From: JAHRAW01 sp965262585
GTDB taxonomy: Bacteria > Pseudomonadota > Gammaproteobacteria > Arenicellales > Poriferihabitantaceae
Direction: 5' to 3'
Length of the DNA stretch: 64,000 nt
Assembly (NCBI GenBank): GCA_965262585.1
Contig: OZ253546.1
Span: forward strand, 1,798,001-1,862,000
Shown here: in pieces, positions 1-9,865 of the stretch
How positions within the stretch are numbered: position 1 is the first letter of the stretch
Layout: each line of letters begins with the position of its first letter
The notes under the pieces: generated by a model
Told to the model about the DNA's origin: nothing
What the model saw: only the letters and a program-made list of their open reading frames with translations
Databases searched by the model: none
Position numbers and translations under genes: made by a program

Positions 1-2
1 CC

Positions 3-3000
3 GCACCCGCTAATTTCTTCAGCACCACAACCGCCGTCGAAACGGAGTTGAGGTTACAGGTCACGCCGCCGGGTGTGGCGTCGACCTCGGGTAGCGGTAT
101 TTATATCTACGCCATTACTCTGAGAGTCACGGATCCATCCGGTGAGTCTGATGTAGCGACCACAACTATCAGCGTCCCCACCAGTTTGGTGGCGAATGCC
201 GGAGTAGACCAAGAGGTGGCGGGCGGCATTACCGCTACTCTGAATGGCGGGGATAGTGTGAACCACGAAGCCGGCCTTGCTGGCAGCAGTGTGGGATATG
301 CGTGGGCGCAGACCGCCGGGCCGGATGTGACTCTGAGCGATTCAACTATCGCAAGCCCGACTTTCACCACGCCGACTGCGACGACGGACACGGATTTGGT
401 GTTCGAGTTGACTTTCACGAGCGAATTGGGTGATTCCGACACCGACACGGTGACCATCACGATACTCGGCACCGATCGGAACCAACCGCCCACCGCCGTG
501 ATTGCCTTACAAGGGATGACACCCAGACTTATTGTCGACACCGTTGCCGTAGGCACTTTCAATTATTTTCTGGAAGGCGACTCCGTGACCTTGAACGGCG
601 CCGGCAGTTCAGACCCCGATGGCGTGAGTGGTGATCTGACATTTTTATGGACTGTTACCACCAGCCCCGCGGGTAATCCGACCACTACTTTTTTCAGCAC
701 CCCAAACGCCGCCAACACCGGGCTGACTTTACCGCCCACGCCGTTGTCGGCGGATGCAGGGGAGGATATTATCCGCTACGACATTACGCTGACCGTCACC
801 GACACGGGTGGTAAGGTAGCGACAGCGTCGACAAATATCACTGTCCCCGCCCGCGTGGCGGCGGAAGCAGGAGAAGCCCAAAGCGTGGGGAGCAATGTCG
901 AAGTTACTCTGGATGGCAGTGGTAGTAGAAACAATGGAGGCTTCTTTGCCCGCGAAGATCCGGAATATGCGTGGACGCAGACCAGCGGCAGCCCGACTGT
1001 GAGTTTGGACGATGCGACTGCCGCAAGCCCGACTTTCACCGCACCGACTGTGGCGACGGATACGGATTTGGTGTTCCAGTTGATGGTTACGGGTGATACA
1101 AGACTTAATGATTCCGCCACGGATACGGTGACCATCACCGTAGGCAACCAACCGCCGGAGGCCGTGATCAGCATCGCTCAGACACCTCGCCGAGTCGCCA
1201 CCACCGGTAGGCTCGGTTCGACTTTTCTTGCCGGCGACCCGGTGACTTTGAGTGGCGCCGGCAGTACGGATCCCGGCGGCGGCACTCTGAGTTATTTATG
1301 GACTGTTGAAGCCACCTATATTAATAGCTCCTTCCCCGCACCCGTTAATTTCTTCAGCACCACAAACGCCGCCGAAACGGAGTTGACTTTACCGGTCACG
1401 CCGCCGGGTGTGGTGTCGGACGCGGGTAGCGGTATTTATATCTACGCCATTACTCTGAGAGTCACGGATTCATCCGGTGAGTCTGATGTAGCGACCACAA
1501 CTATCAGCGTCCCCACCAGTTTGGTGGCGAATGCCGGAGTAGACCAAGAGGTGGCGGGCGGCATTACCGCTACTCTGAATGGCGGGGATAGTGTGAACCA
1601 CGAAGCCGACTTTTCTGGCAACAGTGTGGGATATGCGTGGGCGCAAACCGCCGGGACGGATGTGACTCTGAGCGATTCAACTATCGCAAGCCCGACTTTC
1701 ACCACGCCGACTGCGGAGACGACGGACACGGATTTGGTGTTCGATTTGACTTTCACGAGCGAATTGGGTGATTCCGACACCGACACGGTGACCATCACGA
1801 TACTCGGCACCGATCGGAACCAACCGCCCACCGCCGTGATTGCCTTACAAGGGATGACACCCAGATTTACTACCAACATCCCTTCATCAGGCATTTTCAA
1901 TTATTTTCTGGAAGGCGACTCCGTGACCTTGAACGGCGCCGGCAGTTCAGACCCCGAAGACGCGAGTGGTGCTCTGACATTTTTATGGACTGTTACCACC
2001 AGCCCACCGGGTAAGCCGACCACTAATTTTATCGGCACTCCAAACGCCGCCAACACGGAGTTGACTTTACCGCCCACGCCGTTGTCGGCGGATGCAGGGC
2101 AGGATATTATCCGCTACGACATTACGCTGACCGTCACCGACACGGGTAGTAAGGTAGCGACAGCGTCGACAAATATCACTGTCCCCGCCCGCGTGGCGGC
2201 GGAAGCAGGAGAAGCCCAAAGCGTGGAGAGCAATGTCGAAGTTACTCTGGATGGCACGGGTAGTAGACCGAATGGAGGTGTCTTTGCCAGCGAAGTTCTG
2301 GAATATGCGTGGACGCAGACCAGCGGCAGCCCGACTGTGAGTTTGGACGATGCAACTACCGCAAGCCCGACTTTCACCGCACCGATTGTGGCGACGGATA
2401 CGGATTTGGTGTTCCAGTTGATGGTTACGGGCGCAACGCTTAATGATTCCGCCACCGACGATGTGACCGTCACGATAACCCCCGCTGCGAACCAACCGCC
2501 CACCGCCGATGCGGGCACCGCCCAAAGCGTGGCAGAGGAAACTGAGGTAACGCTGGACGGCACCGCCAGCAACGATCCGGACACCACCGATACGCTGACC
2601 TATTTGTGGGAGCAGACCGGCGGCAGCCCGACTGTGAGTTTGAGCGATGCGACTGCCGCAAGCCCGACTTTCACGGCGCCGAATTTGATCGAAAATACTC
2701 CTTTCACCTTCAGCCTGACGGTGAATGACGGAACCGTGGATTCGGCACCGTCTGAGGTAATTATCACCATCACCGCAACCAACGAATTGCCCACCGCCAA
2801 TGCCGGTCAGCCGCAGACCGTGAATGGAGGCGTGACCGTAACCCTGGACGGTAGCGGCAGCAGTGACCCAGAAGGCCGGACGCTATTCTATTTCTGGGAG
2901 CAGACCAGCGGCGCACCGACCGTGAGTTTGAGCAGTACGACTGACGCAATGCCGACTTTCACCGCACCGACTGTGGCGACGGATACTACTTTGATCTTCA

Positions 3001-3060
3001 GCCTGGAGGCCGGTGACGGAGATGGCGCATCGGTGCCGCTGGCTACGGTGGAAATCACCA
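3..3060 (+). repeat. PKD/Ig-like super-repeat array I
   Basis: The DNA repeats with a period of about 1,335 bp. For example, the segment starting ccccaccagtttggtggcg occurs at 176 and 1511. Each unit encodes four PKD/Ig-like domains (about 445 residues). Unit 1 is cut by the window edge and unit 2 spans about 1147-2487. Two shorter PKD domains follow, beginning P-P-T-A-D-A-G near 2490 and L-P-T-A-N-A-G near 2790. The same arrangement, including the two trailing domains, recurs in array II, so a whole segment was duplicated. Confidence 0.8.
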
Positions 3061-6000
3061 TAAACGCAACCATCAGCACCGATGCCAGTTTGAGCGGCTT
3101 GGAATTTTCTGCGGGCGCATTAAATCCGACTTTTGACAGCGGCACATTCGTTTACACCGATAGCGTTGCCAATGACATCACCAACACCACAGTCACGGCA
3201 ACCACCACCGATGACAATGCCACCATCGAAATCAATGGCGCTGCGGTTGCCAGTGGCGTGGCGAGTGGTGACATCGACTTGGTCGCAGGCGAAAACATCA
3301 TCACCATTACCGTAACCGCACAAGACGCTACAACACAAAACTACACCATCACCGTTACTCGAGCCGCGCCCAACCCAACCGATTTTGTAACCACTTGGCG
3401 GGTCTCGGATGGCGAAAGCATCACTATTCCCACCACCGGTGCCGGTTATAACTATACCGTTGATTGGGGCGATGACACTCCTGACACCACCCACACCGAC
3501 GCCTTAAACACCAACGCCACGCATACCTACACCACGGGGGGCGATTATGAAGTGGGTATCAGCGGCACTTTCCCACGGATTTATTTTAATGATGATGCCG
3601 TCAGTAGAACCAACATCATCGCCATCAATCAATGGGGTAATCAAGTATGGACTTCGATGGCGAATGCTTTTCAGGGTGCATTAAATCTCGCCGGACAAGC
3701 AACCGATGTTCCTGTTTTAAGTGGTGTTAGCAATATGTTTTCAATGTTTTCCGGTGCCCGTGCCTTTAACCAAGATATTGGTAGTTGGGATGTGAGTAAC
3801 GTTACCGATATGTTTGCAATGTTTACCAATGCATTGGCCTTTAATCGGGATATTGGTAGTTGGGATGTGAGTAACGTTACCAATATGTCTGCAATGTTTG
3901 CCAGTGCCCGTACCTTTAACCAAGATATTGGTAGTTGGAAGGTGAGTAACGTTACCGATATGAACTCTATGTTTTCCGGTACCGCTGCCTTTAATCAGGA
4001 TATTGGTAGTTGGAAGGTGAGTAACGTTACCAATATGGTATCTATGTTTTTTGCTGCCACTTCCTTTAATCAGGACATTGGTAGTTGGACTGTGAGTAGT
4101 GTTGGCAGAATGAACTCTATGTTTTTTGGTGCCACTTCCTTTAATCAGGACATTGGTAATTGGGATGTGAGCAATGCTACGCTGATGAACGATATGTTTA
4201 ATGGCGCCACTGCTTTTGATCAAGATATTGGTGATTGGGATGTGGGTAGCGTTACCACTATGGCTGATATGTTTAATGGCGTCACGCTTTCGGCGGCTAA
4301 CTACGATGCGTTATTGACCGGTTGGGCTGATACCAGTAGCCAAATGGCATTACGAACCGGCATTACCTTCGATGCCGGCCGTTCCCAATGGTGCACCGCT
4401 ACCGCCGCCAGAAATATGTTGACTGATACCGGCGGCACTAACTGGACGATTACCGATGGTGGACAAGTCGCCGCTTGCGATGCCACGCTGAGTGCCTTGT
4501 CGCTGTCGCCCGGGGCGTTGGGTGAAACCTTTGATGCAGATACTACCGCCTACACCGCCTCGTTTGATGTTGGCACCACCAGCACCACAGTTACGGCAAC
4601 CGCCACCAACAACGCTGCCACCTTCGTAATCACCGGCGTTGATGCCGATGACACCGCACTAACCGTAACCAATGACACCGAAGTCTCAGGCTTAATCGCA
4701 GGCGAAAACACCATAACCATTACCGTAACCGCCGAAGACACCACCACCACGGCAACCTACACCATCACCGTTACTCGAGCCGCACCGCCGCCCCCAAACA
4801 CCGATGATTTTGTAACCACTTGGCGGGTCTCGAATGGCCAAAGCATCACCATTCCCACCACCCGCAGTGGCTATGATTATTCGGTTGATTGGGGCGATGA
4901 CACTCCTGACACCACCCACACCGACGCCTCAAACACCAACGCCACGCATACCTACACCAGGGGGGGCGATTATGAAGTGCGCATCAGCGGCACTTTCCCA
5001 CGGATTCATTTTAATGGTGATGCCGTCAGTAGAACCAACATCATCGCCATCAATCAATGGGGTAATCAAGTATGGACTTCCATGGAGCGTGCTTTTGGGG
5101 GCGCATCAAATCTCGCTGGGCAAGCAACCGATATGCCTAATTTAAGTATCGTTAGCAATATGGGTCAAATGTTTTCTGGTGCCACTGCCTTTAATCAGGA
5201 TATTAGTAATTGGGATGTGAGTAATGTTACGACTATGCAAAGTACGTTTTCTGGTGCCACTGCCTTTAATCAGGATATTGGTAGTTGGGATGTGAGTAAG
5301 GTTGCCGATATGTTCACTATGTTTGGTGATGCCACTGCCTTTAATCAGAACATTGGTGATTGGAATGTGAGTGCGGTTAATGATATGCGATTTATGTTTA
5401 ATCGCGCCGGGCTTTCCACTGAGAACTACGACTCTCTATTGAAAGGTTGGTCTACCATTGACGGCGCTGAAAGGCCATTACAAACCGGCATTACCTTCGC
5501 TGCCGGTGGTTCCCAATGGTGCACCGCTACCGCCGCCAGAAATATGTTGACTGATACCGGCGGCACTAACTGGACGATTACCGATGGTGGACAAGTCGCC
5601 GCTTGCGATGCCACGCTGAGTGCCTTGTCGCTGTCGCCCGGGACGTTGGGTGAAACTTTTGCCGCAGATACTACCGCCTACACCGCATCGCTTGCCAGTG
5701 GCACCACCAGCACCACAGTTACGGCAACCGCCACCAACAACGCTGCCACCTTCGTAATCACCGGCGCTGATGCCGATGGCACCGCACTAACCGTAACCAA
5801 TGACACCGAAGTCTCAGGCTTAATCGTAGGCGAGAACATCATCACCATTACCGTAACCGCCGAAGACACCACCGTCACGGCAACCTACACCATCACCGTT
5901 ACACGAGCCGCACCGCCCAACCCAAGCGATGATTTTGTAACCACTTGGCGGGTCTCGGATGACGAAAGAATAATCATTCCCACCATCGGCGGTGGCTATG

Positions 6001-9000
6001 ATTATTCGGTTGATTGGGGCGATGACCAGTCTAACACCGGCGTCACCGGCAACGCCACGCATAGCTACACCACGGGGGGCGATTATGAAGTGCGCATCAG
6101 CGGCTTTTTCCCACAGATTTATTTTGATAATGATGCCGTCAGTAGAACCAACATCATCGCCATCAATCAATGGGGTACTCAACAATGGGCTTCCATGGCG
6201 AGTGCTTTTGCCGGTGCCTCAAATTTGGTCGGGCAGGCAACCGATGTTCCTGATTTAAGTAGCGTTGCCGATATGTCTTTGATGTTTACCAATGCATCTG
6301 CCTTTAATCAGGATATTGGTAGTTGGGATGTGAGTAGTGTTACCAATATGGAATTTATGTTTGCCAGTGCATATGCCTTTAATCAGAATATTGGTAGTTG
6401 GGATGTGAGTAGTGTTGCCCGTATGACTGGAATGTTTGATGGTGCCATTGATATTGGTAATTGGGATGTGAGTGACGTTATCAATATGAGCGGTATGTTT
6501 AGTAATGCCACTGCCTTTAATCCAGATATTGGTAATTGGGATGTGAGTAAAGTTACCAATATGAGCAATATGTTTAGTGGTGCCACTGCCTTTAATCCAG
6601 ATATTGGTAGTTGGGATGTGAGTGACGTTATCAATATGAGCGGTATGTTTAGTAATGCCACTGCCTTTAATCCAGATATTGGTAGTTGGAATGTGAGTAA
6701 AGTTACCAATATGAGCAATATGTTTAGTGGTGCCAGTGCCTTTAATCAGGATATTGGTAGTTGGGATGTGAGTAACGTTACCACTATGAGAATTATGTTT
6801 GGTAATGCCACTGCCTTTAACCAAGATATTGGTAGTTGGGATGTGAGTAACGTTACCAATATGGGCGGTATGTTTAATGGCGCCACTGCCTTTAATCAGG
6901 CTATTGGTAATTGGAATGTGAGTAGGGTTATCGATATGCGTGCTATGTTTTCTGGTGCCACTGCCTTTGATCAGGATATTGGTAGTTGGGATGTGAGTAG
7001 TGTTTCCACTTTGTTTGATATGTTCACAGGCGTTACGTTTTCCACTGAGAACTACGACTCTCTATTGAAAGGTTGGTCTACCATAGACGATGATGAATCG
7101 CCACTACGAACCGGCCTTACCTTAGATGTCGGCGGTTCCCAATGGTGCACCGCTACCGCCGCCAGAAATATGTTGACTGATACCGGCGGCACTAACTGGA
7201 CGATTATCGATGGTGGACAAGCCACCGCTTGCGATGCCACGCTGAGTGCCTTGTTGCTGTCGCCCGGGGCGTTGGGTGAAACTTTTGCCGCAGATACTAC
7301 CGCCTACACCGCATCGCTTGACAGTGGCACCACCAGCACCACAGTTACGGCAACCGCCACCAACAACGCTGCCACCTTCGTAATCACCGGCGCTGATGCC
7401 GATGGCACCGCACTAACCGTAACCAATAACACCGAAGTCTCAGGCTTAATCGAAGGCGAAAACACCATAACCATTACCGTAACCGCCGAAGCCACCACCA
7501 CCACGGCAACCTACACCATCACCGTTACTCGAGTCGCACCGCTGACCGGAAACACCGATGATTTTGTAACCACTTGGCGGGTCTCGGATGGCGAAAGAAT
7601 CACCATTCCCACCTTCGGCAGTGGTTATGATTATTCGGTTGATTGGGGCGATGACACTCCTGACACCACCCACACCGACGCCTCAAACACCAACGCCACG
7701 CATACCTACACCACGGGGGACGATTATGAAGTGCGCATCAGCGGCGCTTTCCCACGGATTTATTTTAATGGTGATGCCGTCAGTAGAACCAACATCATCG
7801 CCATCAATCAATGGGGTAATCAAGTATGGACTTCAATGGCGAGTGCTTTTGCCGGTGCCTCAAATTTGGTCGGGCTGGCAACCGATATGCCTGATTTAAG
7901 TAGCGTTACCGATATGAGTGATATGTTTCGGGCCACTTCCTTTAATCAGAATATTGGTAATTGGGATGTGAGTGACGTTATCAATATGAGCGGTATGTTT
8001 AGTAATGCCACTACCTTTAATCAGGATATTGGTAGTTGGACTGTGAGTAAAGTTACCAATATGAGTAGCATGTTTGCCAGTGCCGCTGCCTTTAATCGGG
8101 ATATTGGTAATTGGGAGGTGGGCGCGGTTACCAATATGAGAGGTATGTTTGGCACTGCCGCTGCCTTTAATCAGGATATTGGTAGTTGGGATGTCAGTAG
8201 TGTTACCCGTATGGGTGGCATGTTTTTCAATGCCGCTGCCTTTAATCGGGATATTGGTAATTGGGATGTCAGTAGTGTTACCAGTATGGATGGAATGTTT
8301 TCCAATGCCGTTGCCTTTAATCAGGATATTGGTAATTGGAATGTGGGTAACGTTATCAATATGAGAGACATGTTTGCCAGTGCCGTTGCCTTTAATCAGG
8401 ATATTGGTAGTTGGAATGTGAGTAGTGTTACCCGTATGGATGCAATGTTTAACGGTGTCACGCTTTCCGAGGCTAACTACGATGCGTTATTGACGGGTTG
8501 GGCTGATATTGATGTAGATGCCGGTGAAACCGCACTAGAAACCGGCATCACCTTCGCTGCCGGTGGTTCCCAATGGTGCACCGCTACCGCCGCCAGAGAT
8601 ATTTTGACTGATACCGGCGGCAATAATTGGACGATTATCGATGGTGGACAAGTCGCCGCTTGCGATGCCACGCTGAGTGCCTTGTCGCTGTCGCCCGGGG
8701 CGTTGGGTGAAACCTTTGCCGCAGATACTACCGCCTACACCGCCTCGCTTGACAGTGGCTCCACCAGCACCACAGTTACGGCAACCGCCACCAACAACGC
8801 TGCCACCTTCGTAATCACCGGCGCTGATGCCGATGGCACCCCACTAACCGTAACCAATGACACCGAAGTCTCAGGCTTAACCGAAGGCGAAAACACCATC
8901 ACCATTACCGTAACCGCCGAAGCCACCACCACCACGGCAACCTACACCATCATCGTTAATCGAGCCGCACCGCCCAACCCAACCGATTTTGTAACCACTT

Positions 9001-9527
9001 GGCGGGTCTCGAATGGCGCAAGCATCACCATTCCCACCACCGGCAGTGGCTATAATTATTCGGTTGATTGGGGCGATGACACTCCTGACACCACCCACAC
9101 CGACGCCTTAAACACCAACGCCACGCATACCTACACCAGGGGGGGCGATTATGAAGTGCGCATCAGCGGCACTTTCCCACGGATTTATTTTAATGATGAT
9201 GCCGTCAGTAGAACCAACATCATCGCCATCAATCAATGGGGTAATCAAGTATGGACTTCGATGAATCGGGCTTTTGCCGGCGCCTCAAATCTCGCCGGGG
9301 ATATGGCAAGCGATGCACCTGTTTTAACTAGTGTTACCGATATGGCTGGGATGTTTTCCGAGGCCAATACCTTTAATCAAGATATTGGTAATTGGGGTGT
9401 GAGTAGCGTTACCGATATGTCTGCAATGTTTTCTGGTGCCACTGCCTTTAATCAGAATATTGGTAGTTGGGATGTGAGTAATGTTACGACTATGCAAAGT
9501 ATGTTTTTTCGCACCACTGCGCTTTAA
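3..9527 (+). CDS. Giant repetitive surface protein, upstream portion (5' partial, ends at a premature stop)
   Basis: The frame is open from base 3, so the true start and any signal peptide lie left of the window. The first candidate start inside (TTG at 48) is only an internal codon. About 3,175 codons are visible. Order: PKD/Ig-like domains (to about 3060), a first cadherin-like beta-sandwich (about 3070-3370), then cycles. Each cycle is a PKD-like domain opening with FVTTWRVS, a block of 25-residue BspA/DUF285-type repeats (MF..A.AFNQDIG.WDVS.V), a C-X27-C linker and a cadherin-like domain. Cycle starts are near 3381, 4805, 5931, 7560 and 8985. The frame ends at TAA 9525-9527 in the middle of a DUF285 unit, where other copies read T-A-F-N-Q. 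The next long frame is in the same phase, so this is almost certainly the first part of one gene. Predicted role (inference): extracellular adhesin-like stalk. Confidence 0.8.
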   Translation, partial: APANFFSTTTAVETELRLQVTPPGVASTSGSGIYIYAITLRVTDPSGESDVATTTISVPTSLVANAGVDQEVAGGITATLNGGDSVNHEAGLAGSSVGYAWAQTAGPDVTLSDSTIASPTFTTPTATTDTDLVFELTFTSELGDSDTDTVTITILGTDRNQPPTAVIALQGMTPRLIVDTVAVGTFNYFLEGDSVTLNGAGSSDPDGVSGDLTFLWTVTTSPAGNPTTTFFSTPNAANTGLTLPPTPLSADAGEDIIRYDITLTVTDTGGKVATASTNITVPARVAAEAGEAQSVGSNVEVTLDGSGSRNNGGFFAREDPEYAWTQTSGSPTVSLDDATAASPTFTAPTVATDTDLVFQLMVTGDTRLNDSATDTVTITVGNQPPEAVISIAQTPRRVATTGRLGSTFLAGDPVTLSGAGSTDPGGGTLSYLWTVEATYINSSFPAPVNFFSTTNAAETELTLPVTPPGVVSDAGSGIYIYAITLRVTDSSGESDVATTTISVPTSLVANAGVDQEVAGGITATLNGGDSVNHEADFSGNSVGYAWAQTAGTDVTLSDSTIASPTFTTPTAETTDTDLVFDLTFTSELGDSDTDTVTITILGTDRNQPPTAVIALQGMTPRFTTNIPSSGIFNYFLEGDSVTLNGAGSSDPEDASGALTFLWTVTTSPPGKPTTNFIGTPNAANTELTLPPTPLSADAGQDIIRYDITLTVTDTGSKVATASTNITVPARVAAEAGEAQSVESNVEVTLDGTGSRPNGGVFASEVLEYAWTQTSGSPTVSLDDATTASPTFTAPIVATDTDLVFQLMVTGATLNDSATDDVTVTITPAANQPPTADAGTAQSVAEETEVTLDGTASNDPDTTDTLTYLWEQTGGSPTVSLSDATAASPTFTAPNLIENTPFTFSLTVNDGTVDSAPSEVIITITATNELPTANAGQPQTVNGGVTVTLDGSGSSDPEGRTLFYFWEQTSGAPTVSLSSTTDAMPTFTAPTVATDTTLIFSLEAGDGDGASVPLATVEITINATISTDASLSGLEFSAGALNPTFDSGTFVYTDSVANDITNTTVTATTTDDNATIEINGAAVASGVASGDIDLVAGENIITITVTAQDATTQNYTITVTRAAPNPTDFVTTWRVSDGESITIPTTGAGYNYTVDWGDDTPDTTHTDALNTNATHTYTTGGDYEVGISGTFPRIYFNDDAVSRTNIIAINQWGNQVWTSMANAFQGALNLAGQATDVPVLSGVSNMFSMFSGARAFNQDIGSWDVSNVTDMFAMFTNALAFNRDIGSWDVSNVTNMSAMFASARTFNQDIGSWKVSNVTDMNSMFSGTAAFNQDIGSWKVSNVTNMVSMFFAATSFNQDIGSWTVSSVGRMNSMFFGATSFNQDIGNWDVSNATLMNDMFNGATAFDQDIGDWDVGSVTTMADMFNGVTLSAANYDALLTGWADTSSQMALRTGITFDAGRSQWCTATAARNMLTDTGGTNWTITDGGQVAACDATLSALSLSPGALGETFDADTTAYTASFDVGTTSTTVTATATNNAATFVITGVDADDTALTVTNDTEVSGLIAGENTITITVTAEDTTTTATYTITVTRAAPPPPNTDDFVTTWRVSNGQSITIPTTRSGYDYSVDWGDDTPDTTHTDASNTNATHTYTRGGDYEVRISGTFPRIHFNGDAVSRTNIIAINQWGNQVWTSMERAFGGASNLAGQATDMPNLSIVSNMGQMFSGATAFNQDISNWDVSNVTTMQSTFSGATAFNQDIGSWDVSKVADMFTMFGDATAFNQNIGDWNVSAVNDMRFMFNRAGLSTENYDSLLKGWSTIDGAERPLQTGITFAAGGSQWCTATAARNMLTDTGGTNWTITDGGQVAACDATLSALSLSPGTLGETFAADTTAYTASLASGTTSTTVTATATNNAATFVITGADADGTALTVTNDTEVSGLIVGENIITITVTAEDTTVTATYTITVTRAAPPNPSDDFVTTWRVSDDERIIIPTIGGGYDYSVDWGDDQSNTGVTGNATHSYTTGGDYEVRISGFFPQIYFDNDAVSRTNIIAINQWGTQQWASMASAFAGASNLVGQATDVPDLSSVADMSLMFTNASAFNQDIGSWDVSSVTNMEFMFASAYAFNQNIGSWDVSSVARMTGMFDGAIDIGNWDVSDVINMSGMFSNATAFNPDIGNWDVSKVTNMSNMFSGATAFNPDIGSWDVSDVINMSGMFSNATAFNPDIGSWNVSKVTNMSNMFSGASAFNQDIGSWDVSNVTTMRIMFGNATAFNQDIGSWDVSNVTNMGGMFNGATAFNQAIGNWNVSRVIDMRAMFSGATAFDQDIGSWDVSSVSTLFDMFTGVTFSTENYDSLLKGWSTIDDDESPLRTGLTLDVGGSQWCTATAARNMLTDTGGTNWTIIDGGQATACDATLSALLLSPGALGETFAADTTAYTASLDSGTTSTTVTATATNNAATFVITGADADGTALTVTNNTEVSGLIEGENTITITVTAEATTTTATYTITVTRVAPLTGNTDDFVTTWRVSDGERITIPTFGSGYDYSVDWGDDTPDTTHTDASNTNATHTYTTGDDYEVRISGAFPRIYFNGDAVSRTNIIAINQWGNQVWTSMASAFAGASNLVGLATDMPDLSSVTDMSDMFRATSFNQNIGNWDVSDVINMSGMFSNATTFNQDIGSWTVSKVTNMSSMFASAAAFNRDIGNWEVGAVTNMRGMFGTAAAFNQDIGSWDVSSVTRMGGMFFNAAAFNRDIGNWDVSSVTSMDGMFSNAVAFNQDIGNWNVGNVINMRDMFASAVAFNQDIGSWNVSSVTRMDAMFNGVTLSEANYDALLTGWADIDVDAGETALETGITFAAGGSQWCTATAARDILTDTGGNNWTIIDGGQVAACDATLSALSLSPGALGETFAADTTAYTASLDSGSTSTTVTATATNNAATFVITGADADGTPLTVTNDTEVSGLTEGENTITITVTAEATTTTATYTIIVNRAAPPNPTDFVTTWRVSNGASITIPTTGSGYNYSVDWGDDTPDTTHTDALNTNATHTYTRGGDYEVRISGTFPRIYFNDDAVSRTNIIAINQWGNQVWTSMNRAFAGASNLAGDMASDAPVLTSVTDMAGMFSEANTFNQDIGNWGVSSVTDMSAMFSGATAFNQNIGSWDVSNVTTMQSMFFRTTAL

Positions 9528-9865
9528 TCACGGATTTATTTTGGTAATGATGCCGATCAGTAGAACGTACAGGTCATCGCCATCAATCAATGGGGTAATC
9601 AAGTATGGACTTCAATGGGGCATGCTTTTTCCGGCGCATCCAATCTCGTTGGGCAAGCAACCGATACGCCTAATTTAAGTAGCGTTGCCGATATGTCTGA
9701 AATGTTTTCCCGTACCAGTGCCTTTAATCAGGATATTGGTAGTTGGGATGTGAGTAGTGTTACCAATATGCGCGCTATGTTTGCCGACGCCACTGCCTTT
9801 AATCAGAATATTGGTAATTGGGATGTGGGTAGTGTTACCAATTTTGATGGTATGTTTATAGACGT
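3730..9865 (+). repeat. BspA/DUF285-type 75-bp repeat blocks (first group)
   Basis: Blocks of a 25-residue (75-bp) repeat lie near 3730-4285, 5150-5410, 6260-7035, 7895-8465, 9340-9527 and 9690-9865. Consensus: MF.(G/N)ATAFNQDIG.WDVS.VT.M. Each complete block ends with a degenerate unit (GVTLS..NYD.LL.GW) that caps it before the Cys linker. One unit near 6437-6465 lacks about five residues (D-G-A-I-D-I-G), a repeat contraction. The family (Pfam DUF285, BspA-like) is known mainly from mycoplasma, Bacteroidetes and protist surface proteins. Confidence 0.8.
9507..9614 (+). other. Scrambled repeat junction with two in-frame stops
   Basis: A DUF285 unit is joined directly to the RIYF...IAINQWG segment that normally lies about 1 kb further into the next cycle. 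The missing part is the rest of the DUF285 block, the Cys linker, the cadherin-like domain and the start of the PKD-like domain. Compared with other copies there is an extra base near 9520 and about three extra bases between 9555 and 9575. Read in the phase of both flanking frames, the segment gives R-I-Y-F-G-N-D-A-D-Q-stop-N-V-Q-V-I-A-I-N-Q. Stops are TAA at 9525-9527 and TAG at 9561-9563. This may be a real unequal-recombination scar or an assembly error in near-identical repeats. Confidence 0.75.

Noticed and set aside
3741..6824. Long minus-strand open frames opposite the DUF285 blocks (for example 3741-4223 and 6255-6824), with apparent repeats of their own
   Set aside because: They mirror the plus-strand 75-bp repeats codon for codon, lack ribosome sites and family signatures, and the plus strand encodes a recognisable protein.
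9525..9563. Programmed stop readthrough joining the two giant frames
   Set aside because: Two different stops lie within a segment that also shows repeat scrambling and indels. Damage or assembly error explains this better than recoding.
9481..9678. Small plus-strand frame across the broken junction
   Set aside because: It is an out-of-phase reading of DUF285/PKD repeat DNA, not a gene. It was useful only for spotting the indels.
3730..9865. CRISPR-like periodicity at 75 bp
   Set aside because: The whole period is coding and conserved at the protein level (DUF285 units). There are no unique spacers.
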